Assembly: GCA_947467605.1 (NCBI GenBank)
Contig: CANIII010000025.1
Coordinates: 1 to 61,570 of the forward strand
Direction: 5' to 3'
Source: Acidobacteriota bacterium
GTDB lineage: Bacteria; Acidobacteriota; Vicinamibacteria; Vicinamibacterales; SCN-69-37
Length of the DNA: 61,570 nucleotides
The notes under the pieces are model-generated. The model ran no database searches. It was given only the letters and a program-made list of their open reading frames with translations, and was not told the origin of the DNA. Numbering within the stretch: position 1 is the first letter of the stretch; each line of letters starts with the position of its first letter. Positions 34,936 through 43,907 of the stretch are shown here, piece by piece. A program made the translations under genes and the position numbers.

Positions 34936-35718
34936 CTACACGCCCACGGCGTGGAACCCGCCATCAACCATCAGCACTTCCGCCGTGACACCCCGACCGG
35001 CGGGCCCGAGCAGGAAGATTGCGGCATCAGCCACTTCACTGGTTTCCACCGTGCGCCGAAGCGGCGCGCGATCGCGGTACGTCTGCAAGATGCTCGAGAA
35101 ACCCGAGATGCCGGACGCCGCGAGCGTCTTGATCGGACCAGCCGAGATGGCGTTGACGCGAATGTTCTTCGGGCCGAGGTCGGCCGCGAGATAGCGCACC
35201 GACGACTCGAGCGCGGCTTTCGCGACACCCATGACGTTGTAGTTGGTGAAGGCACGCTCAGCGCCGAGGTAGCTCAGCGTGAGGATGCTGCCACCACCAC
35301 GCGCTTCCATCATCGGCACGGCACGACGTGTCAGCGCCACGAGTGAAAACGCGCTGATGTCGAGCGCCTTCTTGAAACCTTCACGGGATGTTTCGTAAAA
35401 CGGCTTCGCGAGATCCTCGCGATCAGCAAACGCAGCGCCATGCACGAGAAAATCCACGCCGCCGTACTTGGTCTCAATGGCGTTATAGACCGCATCAATC
35501 TCGGCATCACTGGTGACATCGCACGGCATCAAGAGCGGATTCGCGCTCTCGGGCAACGTGGCTGCCAACTCACGCACGTTCTCTTCGAGACGCTCGCCCT
35601 GATGCGTGAGCACCAACTGCGCGCCCTCCGCCGCAGCCGCCTGCGCAATCGCCCACGAGATCGAACGCTTGTTGGCGACGCCAACGATCAAACCTACTTT
35701 GCCGGTCATGGATGCCAT
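34936..35718 (-). CDS. fabI: Enoyl-[acyl-carrier-protein] reductase FabI
   Basis: A 260-residue short-chain dehydrogenase that reduces enoyl-ACP with NADH in the last step of each fatty-acid elongation cycle. The FabI-type cofactor site GLIVGVANKRSISWAIA, the Tyr-x6-Lys pair in YNVMGVAK (preceded by SYLGAERAFTNY with the second conserved Tyr) and the RVNAISAGPIKTLAASGI block are all present. An in-frame ATG at 35709 is an alternative start. It is the type targeted by triclosan; no FabV or FabK is in the window. Confidence 0.95.
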   Translation of the reverse strand: MASMTGKVGLIVGVANKRSISWAIAQAAAAEGAQLVLTHQGERLEENVRELAATLPESANPLLMPCDVTSDAEIDAVYNAIETKYGGVDFLVHGAAFADREDLAKPFYETSREGFKKALDISAFSLVALTRRAVPMMEARGGGSILTLSYLGAERAFTNYNVMGVAKAALESSVRYLAADLGPKNIRVNAISAGPIKTLAASGISGFSSILQTYRDRAPLRRTVETSEVADAAIFLLGPAGRGVTAEVLMVDGGFHAVGV

Positions 35719-35742
35719 GGATGCCGATTCTCTAGTGTGACG

Positions 35743-36399
35743 TTAGCGAGAGGAACGCGAGCGGCCCTGCGACCGGCCGCCCTGATCGCGGCCACCACGA
35801 CCCTGACCACCGCCCTGACCGTTGCCACCACCGTGCCCCTGGTGGTTCTGACCTGAGCCCTGTCCCCGACGCGAACCGTTGGTGCGATGCGCGGAACCGT
35901 ATCCTGGCTGGCCCTGCTGGCGAATGGTGAAGTCGGGCAACTGCCGCGCAATCAGCGGCGGCTGGCCTTCGATGCGCGGCAACTGCGCGCGAATCAGCGG
36001 GCGATGTCCCCAACCAGCAGCCACCGGTTCTGGCTCTGGCTCCGCTTCGACGATGGCTTCTGCAACAACTTCGACGATGGGGGCGGCAGGAATTTCAACC
36101 GCAGCGGCTTCAACAACGGGAGCGGTCTGAGGCTCGGGAGCGGTCTGAGGCTCGGGAGCCACGTGCTTGGGCTTCAACACGCCGGCGAGCACCTCGTCAT
36201 AGAGGGCGCCGTTCTCGTCTTTCTTCTTCTTCAGGGGGGGCTTGGCGTGTTTGTAAGGATGTTCGGCCTCACATGCCGTGCACCGGGTTTTCTGAATGTC
36301 ATCACTGGCCATCACAAGGATGGCGTGATTGGTGATGCGTCGTTCGCGCGGACAGTAGTCGTCTACGATGTCGCCAAGACGCAGCGGTCGCTGCTCCAT
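35743..36399 (-). CDS. Zinc-ribbon-like protein with disordered RGG-rich tail
   Basis: A 218-residue protein of no family I can name. Residues 1-60 look folded: LRLGDIVDDYCPRERRITNH followed by a CTAC pair, giving three cysteines and histidines for a possible zinc ribbon. Then come a Lys-rich stretch, a Pro/Glu/Ala/Val-rich linker with a tandem PEPQTA repeat (a perfect 18-bp duplication at 36121-36156), and a C-terminal tail of Gly, Arg, Gln, Asn and Ser (RGG/QGG repeats) typical of RNA-binding disordered regions. A role in RNA or nucleoprotein binding is inferred from composition only. GGAGAAA precedes the ATG. Confidence 0.65.
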   Translation of the reverse strand: MEQRPLRLGDIVDDYCPRERRITNHAILVMASDDIQKTRCTACEAEHPYKHAKPPLKKKKDENGALYDEVLAGVLKPKHVAPEPQTAPEPQTAPVVEAAAVEIPAAPIVEVVAEAIVEAEPEPEPVAAGWGHRPLIRAQLPRIEGQPPLIARQLPDFTIRQQGQPGYGSAHRTNGSRRGQGSGQNHQGHGGGNGQGGGQGRGGRDQGGRSQGRSRSSR

Positions 36400-36535
36400 T
36401 AATTTCTCCGAACTGTTTTCATCAAATAACTGAACTCGACCTTCTTACAGCTTTCGATTCCGAGAAGGGAGTGCTTACTTTCAGTAGGTGCGCCGAGTCT
36501 AGCAAACAACCCGGCACAAGGCAAAGGCAGTGTTT

Positions 36536-36559
36536 GGCGGCGTTCCAGATCACGCCGCC
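36536..36559 (-). terminator. Hairpin just after the S41 protease gene, weak terminator candidate
   Basis: GGCGGCGT and ACGCCGCC form a perfect 8-bp stem around an 8-nt loop, 6 bp past the stop of the S41 gene. No T-run follows on the minus strand, so a Rho-independent role is doubtful; it could protect the mRNA end. The rest of 36400-36565 shows only the leader of the zinc-ribbon gene. Confidence 0.35.
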
Positions 36560-36565
36560 CTACGA

Positions 36566-37858
36566 CTATCGGCGGATCGCGCCGGCCTGCCGGTCGATCC
36601 ACGCCAGCGCCGCCGCCAGCGCATCGTCTTTGCCCGCTGCGAGTGAGGTGATCGAGAGCGGCTGAATCTCGTCCGGCACAACGCCGCCGCCCTCGAGTGA
36701 GCGGCCCTTCGACGTGAGGAAGTCGCCAACGACGTATTCGAGGACGTCGCCGTTTGCGAGGCGCTTGGTTGAGGCCGGGAGCGCAGCGCCCATTGACGTT
36801 CGGCCGAAGACTCGCACGCGGCCGAGATCCTGGAGCGCGCCGGCAAAACACTCCGACGCACTCGCTGTCATCTCATCGACGATGATCGCGACCGGTCCGG
36901 CGAACGGCTTCACTGTGCGGCCATCTTCGGTGGACGTGCGCGGATTCACAATGAACTTGAGCTGCGCGACCTGACGCGTGCGCATCGTGCCGAGGAGATC
37001 CGGGGTGTCGACGAAATGGCCGGCAATTCCGGAGATCATCGCGGCAAGGCCACCGGGATTGCCGCGCAGATCGATCACGATGCCGTCATTCTTGCGAAAC
37101 CGGTCAAACGCGTTCGCGACCGGCTGATTGATCCGGGCCATCCAGATGTTGAACTCGATCACGCCGACGTCGCGACCGGCTGGAGACTTCACGAGTTGTT
37201 GATCGACGCGCACGCGCATGGGCGAGAGATTGCTGAACTGCACGCGGACGCCAGGCGGCACAAAGCGCGGCGTACGATAGGTCACCTCCGCCCCCGAAAC
37301 GTCACGCAGCACCAATGTGGCCGGAACGCCCGCGAAGCCATGGACTGCCGCATTCACCCGCCGCCACGACGTGAGTGGCGGCTCGCCCGGCCTCGGCGCC
37401 ATGAGTCGACCATCGATGCTGACGATGCGCTGACCTGGGGCGATGCGACTTGCCATGACATCGGGGGCCAGCGCGCGCCGTGTGATCACGACATCGGCGC
37501 CGGCGATACGGAAGTCAATGCCCAGTTCGGCGTTGCCATTCAACACCATCTCGTCGCCAGACGTCGGCGTGGCAGGCAGCAGCGCGAAGTGCGAACGCTT
37601 CAGCCGCGCGAGCATCTCGTTGACGACTGCGCGCGCGTCATCTGCTGACAAGGCAGCGACGGCCTTCGGGCGCAGCTCGGTTCGCAACGCCGCCCAGTCC
37701 ACGGCACCGAACGACCCATCCCACGACGAGTCATTGATCGTCGTCCACACCTCATCAAACAGCGTGGCGCCTGCACTCGACGACGACTGCGCCGCGGCCG
37801 CCGTGGTGACGGCTGCGGCGCAGAGCCCGGAAAGAACGAGGAGCAGCAGGCGGCGCAT
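36566..37858 (-). CDS. Exported S41-family (tail-specific-like) peptidase
   Basis: A 430-residue secreted serine peptidase. A signal peptide (LLLVLSGLCAAAVTTAAAA) precedes a helical region, a PDZ-like segment (residues ~110-200) and the S41 catalytic domain, with the FNIW/IVIDLRGNPGG strand-loop and the nucleophile serine in MTASASECFAGALQDLG. The block that in CtpA supplies the catalytic lysine (TxGKG) reads TSMGAALP here, so the base is missing or differs, as in several S41 subgroups. Substrate unknown; probably periplasmic turnover. It is 18 bp downstream of the LolA-like gene on the same strand. Confidence 0.85.
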   Translation of the reverse strand: MRRLLLLVLSGLCAAAVTTAAAAQSSSSAGATLFDEVWTTINDSSWDGSFGAVDWAALRTELRPKAVAALSADDARAVVNEMLARLKRSHFALLPATPTSGDEMVLNGNAELGIDFRIAGADVVITRRALAPDVMASRIAPGQRIVSIDGRLMAPRPGEPPLTSWRRVNAAVHGFAGVPATLVLRDVSGAEVTYRTPRFVPPGVRVQFSNLSPMRVRVDQQLVKSPAGRDVGVIEFNIWMARINQPVANAFDRFRKNDGIVIDLRGNPGGLAAMISGIAGHFVDTPDLLGTMRTRQVAQLKFIVNPRTSTEDGRTVKPFAGPVAIIVDEMTASASECFAGALQDLGRVRVFGRTSMGAALPASTKRLANGDVLEYVVGDFLTSKGRSLEGGGVVPDEIQPLSITSLAAGKDDALAAALAWIDRQAGAIRR

Positions 37859-37876
37859 CGTGTTTGGAACAGTCGC

Positions 37877-38653
37877 TTATTTGATCAGTGCTTTGACGGC
37901 CGGGGGCGGCTCGAACGCTGACGCGGGCACCGTGTCGAACTCCACCGACGTGATGCGCACGATCTGATCAAATCCCATCGCCGTCTGCACGAGCGTCGTC
38001 GGCTGCAGGAGCGCACCGAACTTCTTGTAATCGCCAGTGCTCTGTGTCGTCGGCATCGGCCCCATCGGCGTTTCGCTGATCGACTCGGTGCCGAGCATGA
38101 GGAACGACTCGGCGTCGATATAGATCGTGCGTTCTGTGTCGAATGTCGTCAGCACTTTGATCTTGTAGGCCGGGCGCACGCCGTATTTGGTCTTCTCGAG
38201 CGTCGTCGCCTCCTTCACAAAGTCCGGTCCGAAGAGCTGGCCATCGAACAGGGCTTCTGATCGTGCATCGGCGAGGGCCTTGCCGGCGAGGAGTGATGGC
38301 CCGCTCATCGGATCGACCGACCAGGCGATCTTCCCGTCCGAGGCCTGATCGGCCTGACCGATGCCTTGAATGTCGATGGTCATGCGCATCATCGAGGGCC
38401 GCGCCTGAAACATCTCGACGGAGCCGGTGATGTTCTGCGCGGGCATCTCGAACGTGCCTCTGGCGTGAATCGACTTGATGGCTTTGATCGCGTCTGCGCC
38501 GCCAATCGCAGCGACATACTTCGCGAGCAGGTCGGTCGCTTTTGGCAGGGCGTCCTGCGCCGAGACCGGGTGCCCGGAGGAGGCGGCGAGTGTCAATGCG
38601 CAAGTGATGGCGAGCGCGGTCCACCGGCGGCGGGTCGTGAACATCGTTGTCAT
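37877..38653 (-). CDS. Exported LolA/outer-membrane-lipoprotein-sorting-like protein
   Basis: About 258 residues. The start at 38653 follows an AAGGAG ribosome site and opens a signal peptide (WTALAITCALTLAASSG, cleavage near VSAQD). The mature part begins LLAKYVAAIGGADAIKAIKSIHARGTF-like, the entry helix and first strand of LolA/DUF4292-type half-barrels that bind lipid or lipoprotein. The open frame extends to 38740 without a better start. A transport or envelope role is inferred by fold; no lol partner is adjacent. Confidence 0.75.
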   Translation of the reverse strand: MTTMFTTRRRWTALAITCALTLAASSGHPVSAQDALPKATDLLAKYVAAIGGADAIKAIKSIHARGTFEMPAQNITGSVEMFQARPSMMRMTIDIQGIGQADQASDGKIAWSVDPMSGPSLLAGKALADARSEALFDGQLFGPDFVKEATTLEKTKYGVRPAYKIKVLTTFDTERTIYIDAESFLMLGTESISETPMGPMPTTQSTGDYKKFGALLQPTTLVQTAMGFDQIVRITSVEFDTVPASAFEPPPAVKALIK

Positions 38654-38671
38654 ACAGAACTCCTTTGTTCG

Positions 38672-38679
38672 ATCATACT
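38672..38679. promoter_or_regulatory. Overlapping divergent -10-like elements, LolA-like/38688
   Basis: ATCATACT contains TATGAT on the minus strand (38677-38672), placed before the AAGGAG leader of the LolA-like gene, and CATACT on the plus strand (38674-38679), 8 nt before the ATG at 38688. The plus-strand match is weaker than at the other divergent pairs. Confidence 0.35.
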
Positions 38680-38687
38680 GGCTGTTC

Positions 38688-38909
38688 ATGTTGAAGGGCA
38701 CCCGCACCGCCGTCATCCACCGCATCCAGCCGATTTCCATTCACGGACAAGTATCGTTGGACGTGTTCTGGACGGACCCTGAGGATATCGAGGGCGAGAT
38801 TCGGCACGCGCGCGTGGGCGACGAGACCGTGCCGCGCGACATGTCCAAGGGCGATACGGTCGTGCTCCACTACGTCCTCGGATCGGTCATCAAGATCACG
38901 AAGTCTTAG
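38688..38909 (+). CDS. Hypothetical protein, 73 residues
   Basis: A small soluble protein of unknown family. It starts MLKGTRTAVIHRIQP and is strand-rich, with acidic middle (DPEDIEGEIRHARV) and a hydrophobic C-terminal strand (VVLHYVLGSVIKI). It has no cysteine pair or membrane helix. I accept it because the frame fills the gap between a divergent and a convergent gene, the codon pattern resembles neighbours and the start has a -10-like hexamer at about the right distance. It could still be spurious. Confidence 0.5.
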   Translation: MLKGTRTAVIHRIQPISIHGQVSLDVFWTDPEDIEGEIRHARVGDETVPRDMSKGDTVVLHYVLGSVIKITKS

Positions 38910-38918
38910 ACGCCGGAC

Positions 38919-40166
38919 TTAGAGAATCTGCCGTCCCTTGGTTTCGGGGATGAATGTCCACAGCGCGGCCGCCAGGAGAAACGCCGTCGCCGTGAGTGAC
39001 AACGCTGACGCGTAGCCGTGGGTCTTCGCAAAATCACCAACGAACCACGGCGCCGCCGCTGAAGCGACTCGACCCAGGTTGTAGGTAAATCCCTGCGCCG
39101 TTGCGCGCACGGCGGTCGGATACAACTCGGCTGTCACTGCGCCAAACCCACTGAAATATCCGGTCGCGAAGAATGCCGTGATCGGGCCCAGCACCAGCAG
39201 CAGCCACGGATTGTGCGTGGACGTGTACGCCCACACCGACACGGCGGCGAGTATGAGATACGTGATGTAGGCGCGCTTGCGGCCTGTGGCGTCGCTGATG
39301 AAACCAAATGTGATGTAGCCGAACCACATGCCGATCTGGTTCGCGAATACGAGGCCCGACATCACGGAGCTGGTGAAGCCGACGCCGCCTTGAGCGAGAG
39401 GCAACGACAGATAGGCCGGGATCCACGAGTTGAACGCCCACCATGCGAAGAGGCAGCACGCGTTCATCGCGGTGACGGCGATCGTGACGCGCAGCATCGG
39501 GCCGGCCATTGCGGCGCGGACGGAGATCTTGTTGGGCTCCGCTTTCGCGCGATGCCACAGCTCCGGCTCCTTCACGCTCTTGCGCACCCACAGCGTGATG
39601 ACCGCCGGCAACACACCGACGAAGAATACGTAGCGCCAGTTGAGGCCGGCCACATCCTGCACGAGAAAGTTCACTGCGGCAGCCAGCGCGTAGCCAACCG
39701 CCCACGCGCTCTGCATGAAGCCAAGTGCGCGACCACGCACGCGGTCGGGCCACGTCTCAGACACGAGCGCAGCGCCACTCGCCCACTCACCGCCCATGCC
39801 GATGCCAAGAAAGATGCGGAACAGCGCCAGTTGCATGGCCGACTGCGCGAAGCCGCACGCGGCCGTAAAGATCGAATACAGCAGCACGCTCAGCATGAGC
39901 GCGCGCGTCCGGCCCACACGATCCGCCAGCACGCCGAACATCAGGCCGCCGGCGGCCGCCGCGAGCAGCGTCACCGAGCCGACCCAACCCGCGGTCAACG
40001 AGTCGAGATGCAGGTCCGCCATCAACGACTTCAGCACGAGCGCGTAGAGCATCACGTCGAACGCGTCGAGCATCCAGCCGAGCGACGCGGCGATCAGCGC
40101 CTTGTGCGCGGCCTCGTCGCCTTCGTGCCACCAGCCGAAGAGTCCGCTACTTGCCGCGCTTGCCAT
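38919..40166 (-). CDS. MFS transporter (sialate/aromatic-acid:H+ symporter type)
   Basis: A 415-residue major facilitator with twelve hydrophobic segments. The family signature DRVGRTRALMLSVLLYS between helices 2 and 3 and the GWMLDAFDVMLYALVL first helix (with the Asp pair of the aromatic-acid/sialate group) are visible, plus GIGMGGEWASGAALVSE in helix 4-5. The ATG at 40166 overlaps hyuB by 20 bp, so it is the third gene of the hyuA-hyuB unit and probably imports the substrate of that enzyme. Confidence 0.88.
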   Translation of the reverse strand: MASAASSGLFGWWHEGDEAAHKALIAASLGWMLDAFDVMLYALVLKSLMADLHLDSLTAGWVGSVTLLAAAAGGLMFGVLADRVGRTRALMLSVLLYSIFTAACGFAQSAMQLALFRIFLGIGMGGEWASGAALVSETWPDRVRGRALGFMQSAWAVGYALAAAVNFLVQDVAGLNWRYVFFVGVLPAVITLWVRKSVKEPELWHRAKAEPNKISVRAAMAGPMLRVTIAVTAMNACCLFAWWAFNSWIPAYLSLPLAQGGVGFTSSVMSGLVFANQIGMWFGYITFGFISDATGRKRAYITYLILAAVSVWAYTSTHNPWLLLVLGPITAFFATGYFSGFGAVTAELYPTAVRATAQGFTYNLGRVASAAAPWFVGDFAKTHGYASALSLTATAFLLAAALWTFIPETKGRQIL

Positions 40167-41736
40167 AGCCGCCTCCGCCTGGTGTCTCGATCCGCAGACG
40201 GTCACCGGCCTTCAGCGCCATCTGCACTTTGCCCGGCAGTCGCTGCGACTTGCCGTCCCGAATCAGCGTGTTGCGCCCGCTCTGGCCGGGCTCACCGCCT
40301 TCCGCCCCGTACGGCGCGCCCTCACGGCGATCCGACAAGAGCGTGACCGACGTGTCCGTCAGCATCTCGTATTCGCGGACGATGCCGTCACCGCCACGAG
40401 ACGCGCCGGCGCCGCCGCTGTGTTTGCGGAGGCTGTACTGCGTGATGCGCACCGGCAGATAGTGCTCGATCGCTTCCACCGGCGTGTTGCGCGTATTGCT
40501 CATGTGCGTGTGGACGCCGCTGAGACCGTCGAGGCCCTTGCGCCCGCCCATGCCGCCGGCCATCGTCTCGTAGTACGCGAACGGCACCGCGCGCCCGTGC
40601 GCATCCACCCGCAAGCTCGCCCCGCCCAGCGTGATGTTGTTCATCGTCCCCTGGCTCGCGGCGGGCAACCGTTCCGGCAGCGCGCGACCGAGCGCGCCGA
40701 GTACGACGTCGGTGATGCGCTGTGAGGTCTCGACGTTGCCGCCAGCCACCGCCGAGGGCCGCTGCGCGTTCACGATCGAACCGGCCGGCGCGATGACCGT
40801 GAGCGGACGAGCGACGCCCGCGTTGTAGAGCACGTCCTCCTCGACCAGACAGCGGAACGCGTAAAGGCACGCGGAGAGCGTGATCGCGAAGTTCGCGTTG
40901 ACGCTGCCTTCCACCTGCGGCGCCGAACCGGTGAAGTCGATCGTCGCGTGCGCCCCTTTGATGGTGAGCTTCGCGGTGATCGGCACGGGCGCGTCGCGGA
41001 AGCCGTCGTTGTCGAGTGCGTCAGTGAATGTGTAGACGCCGTCGGGAATCGTCGCGATGGCCGCGCGCACGACGCGCTCGGTGTAATCCTGCAGCGCGCG
41101 CGCGTAACCGACGGCGCGCGCTTTGCCGTACTTGCGCACGACCTCGAGCAAACGTCGCTCGGCGACACGATTGGCTGCGATCTGCGCCGACAGATCACCT
41201 TCACGCTCGTCAGGCGTGCGCACGTTCGACAGGATGAGGGACCAGACGTCTTTCACGATCTCGCCGCCGCGCGCGAGCAGGATCGGCGGAATGATCAGGC
41301 CTTCCTGATAGATCTCGCGCGCCACGGGCATCGAGCCCGGGCTCATGCCGCCCACGTCCGAGTGATGCGCGCGGTTTGCCACATAGAACGTCGGCGCCTT
41401 GTCTTTCGCGTTGATGAACACCGGCGACACGAGCGTGATGTCGGGCAGATGCGTGCCGCCCTGAAACGGATCGTTCAGAACAACGATGTCGCCGGGGCGC
41501 ATGTTGACCGAATCGATCGCGGCGCGGACCGAGAGCGGCATCGCGCCGAGATGCACCGGCATGTGATCGCCCTGCGCGATCGTCTCGCCGTCGGCATCGT
41601 AAACGGCGCACGAGTAGTCGAGCCGCTCCTTGATGTTGGGCGAGAACCCGGTGCGGCACAGCGTGACGCCCATCTCCTCGGCAATCGCGAGGTAGAGGTT
41701 CTTGAAGACTTCGAATTCAACGGGATGTACGCGCAC
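40147..41736 (-). CDS. hyuB: Hydantoinase B/oxoprolinase family subunit
   Basis: A 529-residue HyuB-family protein, partner of HyuA in ATP-dependent opening of hydantoins or 5-oxoproline, or in acetone/acetophenone carboxylases. Conserved blocks include [58 protein letters not shown] and [15 protein letters not shown]. It starts with GTG at 41736 and overlaps both neighbours by 20 bp. The gene-sized separation of A and B (not fused) is as in N-methylhydantoinase; the true substrate is not decided. Confidence 0.9.
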   Translation of the reverse strand: MRVHPVEFEVFKNLYLAIAEEMGVTLCRTGFSPNIKERLDYSCAVYDADGETIAQGDHMPVHLGAMPLSVRAAIDSVNMRPGDIVVLNDPFQGGTHLPDITLVSPVFINAKDKAPTFYVANRAHHSDVGGMSPGSMPVAREIYQEGLIIPPILLARGGEIVKDVWSLILSNVRTPDEREGDLSAQIAANRVAERRLLEVVRKYGKARAVGYARALQDYTERVVRAAIATIPDGVYTFTDALDNDGFRDAPVPITAKLTIKGAHATIDFTGSAPQVEGSVNANFAITLSACLYAFRCLVEEDVLYNAGVARPLTVIAPAGSIVNAQRPSAVAGGNVETSQRITDVVLGALGRALPERLPAASQGTMNNITLGGASLRVDAHGRAVPFAYYETMAGGMGGRKGLDGLSGVHTHMSNTRNTPVEAIEHYLPVRITQYSLRKHSGGAGASRGGDGIVREYEMLTDTSVTLLSDRREGAPYGAEGGEPGQSGRNTLIRDGKSQRLPGKVQMALKAGDRLRIETPGGGGYGKRGK

Positions 41737-43714
41737 AGATCACATTCCCCATTCGATCAACGTGAAACGCCCATCCTGGCGGAATGACGGCTGTCGCTTC
41801 CGCGCCCATGATCACGGCCGGCCCGCTCGCGCGCGCGCCTGCCGCCAGTTGTTCCCACTGATATGTCGGTGTCTTCCACGACTTGCCGTTGAAGCGCGCG
41901 GGACGAATGGCCGACGGCTTCGGCTTGCTCGCCTTCAGCTGCTTCGCCCGCGGCAGACGAGGCTTCGCGGCGAGCCCGGCGGCGACCACGCGGATGTTCA
42001 CGACCTCGACCGGCCGATCCGGATTCGAGTAACCGTAGGTGCGGCCGTGTACGCGATCGAACGCCGCGCGATAGCCGACCGCGTACGGCAGCGTGATTTC
42101 GTACGACTGGCCAACGTAGCGCACGTCGATCCAGCGCGTGCACTTCGCCTTCTTGCCGGCGAAGCCCTCCTTCGCCAGATCGCGCGCCGCCACTTTCAGC
42201 AGCGGCTGATACCGCGCGTCCAGATCCTTCGTCGTCAACTCGTTCGCACGCTTGAGCACACTCGCCGAGTAGTCCTTGGTGACGTCGGCCACGAGCATGC
42301 CGAGCGCCGACAGCACGCCGGCCTGGCGCGGGACGATGACGGTTTTCATCTCGAGCGCGTCGGCGATTTCGCACGCGTGCATGCCGCCGGCGCCACCGAA
42401 GGCGAGCAGCGAGAAGTCGCGCGGGTCGTGGCCGCGTTCGACGGAGACCACGCGAATCGCGCGTTCCATGTTGGCGTTCGCGACGCGCACGACCCCTTCA
42501 GCGACCTCCGCCACCGACAGGTGCAGCGAATCAGCGAGGGGCCGGGCGGCGTCCTGCGCGCGCGAGAGATCGAGCGTCATGCGGCCGCCGAAGAAGAACG
42601 CGGGATCGAGACGGCCGAGCAGCAGGTTCGCGTCGGTCACGGTGAGCTCAGTGCCGGTGCCGTAGCACGCCGGTCCTGGCTGCGCGCCGGCGCTGCGCGG
42701 TCCCACGCGTAATGCGCCGCCGGTGTCGACCGCGGCGATCGAGCCGCCGCCCGCGCCGACGGTGTGGATGTCGATGACCGGCACGCGCACGGGAAAGTCG
42801 CCGACGCGCGCGTCGTTAGTCGTGCGGATGCTGTTGTCGATGAGGCTCACATCGGTCGACGTGCCGCCCATGTCGAACGAGATGACGTGACGGAAGCCGG
42901 CGGCCTCTGCCACGGCCTTTGCGCCGACGACGCCGGCTGCGGGGCCGGACAGCACCGTGCGCACGGCCTGCGCGCGCGCGGCGGCAGCGGAGATCGAGCC
43001 GCCGTTCGACTGCATGATCGCCAGCGACGCGGCGCGGCCGAGCGCCAACTGCAACCGGCCGAGATACCGATCCATCAGCGGCGTGACGTACGCGTTGACG
43101 ACCGTCGTGCTCCACCGCTCGAACTCGCGATACTCCGGCAGCACTTCCGCGGACGTGCACACCGCCAGCCCGGCCGCGCGCAGGCGCGTGCCTACGAGCT
43201 GCTCGTGCGCGTCATTGACGTACGAATGCAGCAAACACACCGCCACGATGTCCGCGCCGCCGGACTTGACCACGACAGCGAGCCGATCGACCTCGGCCGG
43301 ATCGAGCGGCGTGATCACCGCGCCGTTGTGGTCGAGGCGCTCGCGCACGCCGAACACGAGTCCGCGGTCGACCAGCGGCCGCCGCGGCTTCACGAAGATG
43401 TTGTAGAGCTCCGGCCGCGTCTGTCGGCCGATGTGAATGACGTCTTCAAACCCGGCCGTCGCGACCAGCGCCACACGCGCGCCTTTGCGTTCGAGCACCG
43501 CGTTGGTCGCCACCGTCGACCCGTGCACAACGTCATCGTGTCCGGCCGCGGCGGCGCTTCCACCAGAACCGTCGAGCCCGAGCGCGGCCAGCCCCTCGAG
43601 AATCGCGCGTGACGGATCGTCCGGCGTCGACCGCACCTTGTGCGTCGACAGCCCCTTGGAATCAATGCGGACGAAATCCGTAAACGTTCCGCCTGTGTCT
43701 ACGCCGATCCTCAT
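41717..43714 (-). CDS. hyuA: Hydantoinase A/oxoprolinase family subunit
   Basis: A 665-residue ATPase-fold subunit. The N-terminal phosphate site RIGVDTGGTFTDFV and the second ATPase block VISFDMGGTSTDVSLI are typical of HyuA. The start at 43714 follows GAGGAG; the open frame goes on upstream without a better site. Downstream hyuB and an MFS transporter overlap it in series, making a compact three-gene uptake and ring-opening module. Oxoprolinase or N-methylhydantoinase activity are the main options. Confidence 0.9.
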   Translation of the reverse strand: MRIGVDTGGTFTDFVRIDSKGLSTHKVRSTPDDPSRAILEGLAALGLDGSGGSAAAAGHDDVVHGSTVATNAVLERKGARVALVATAGFEDVIHIGRQTRPELYNIFVKPRRPLVDRGLVFGVRERLDHNGAVITPLDPAEVDRLAVVVKSGGADIVAVCLLHSYVNDAHEQLVGTRLRAAGLAVCTSAEVLPEYREFERWSTTVVNAYVTPLMDRYLGRLQLALGRAASLAIMQSNGGSISAAAARAQAVRTVLSGPAAGVVGAKAVAEAAGFRHVISFDMGGTSTDVSLIDNSIRTTNDARVGDFPVRVPVIDIHTVGAGGGSIAAVDTGGALRVGPRSAGAQPGPACYGTGTELTVTDANLLLGRLDPAFFFGGRMTLDLSRAQDAARPLADSLHLSVAEVAEGVVRVANANMERAIRVVSVERGHDPRDFSLLAFGGAGGMHACEIADALEMKTVIVPRQAGVLSALGMLVADVTKDYSASVLKRANELTTKDLDARYQPLLKVAARDLAKEGFAGKKAKCTRWIDVRYVGQSYEITLPYAVGYRAAFDRVHGRTYGYSNPDRPVEVVNIRVVAAGLAAKPRLPRAKQLKASKPKPSAIRPARFNGKSWKTPTYQWEQLAAGARASGPAVIMGAEATAVIPPGWAFHVDRMGNVICARTSR

Positions 43715-43797
43715 CGCTTGGAACTCCTCAAGAACCGCCAACGAAACACCTGCCAGCATGTCTCGCGCCGGCGCTTCCCGATGAAGCCACCTGTGCA

Positions 43798-43833
43798 GCT
43801 TTGCGTGGCGGACCGGAGCCCGCCACGCAAAGC
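43798..43833. terminator. Perfect 14-bp stem-loop between TonB receptor and hyuA
   Basis: GCTTTGCGTGGCGG (43798-43811) and its exact complement (43820-43833) enclose an 8-nt loop. It lies 75 bp beyond the stop of the TonB receptor gene and 84 bp before hyuA on the same strand. There is no T-run on either side, so it may be a Rho-independent-like 3' end, a processing site or a dispersed palindromic repeat. The rest of 43715-43907 shows no other feature. Confidence 0.5.
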
Positions 43834-43907
43834 CCAAACGTGCTGCGCGTTGACACCTGTTGCTCGCGCCTTCTCAGAACGCCGAAGTCGGCGCCCTGAT
43901 TATCCGA

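Noticed and set aside
36566..37858. S41 protein as a dead protease because the CtpA-type lysine is missing
   Set aside because: Several S41 subgroups use a different base arrangement; the serine context is intact, so loss of activity is not supported.
39213..40346. Long plus-strand reading frame opposite the MFS transporter and hyuB
   Set aside because: Arg/His/Gln-rich composition typical of antisense frames in GC-rich genes; the minus-strand product is a clear MFS protein.
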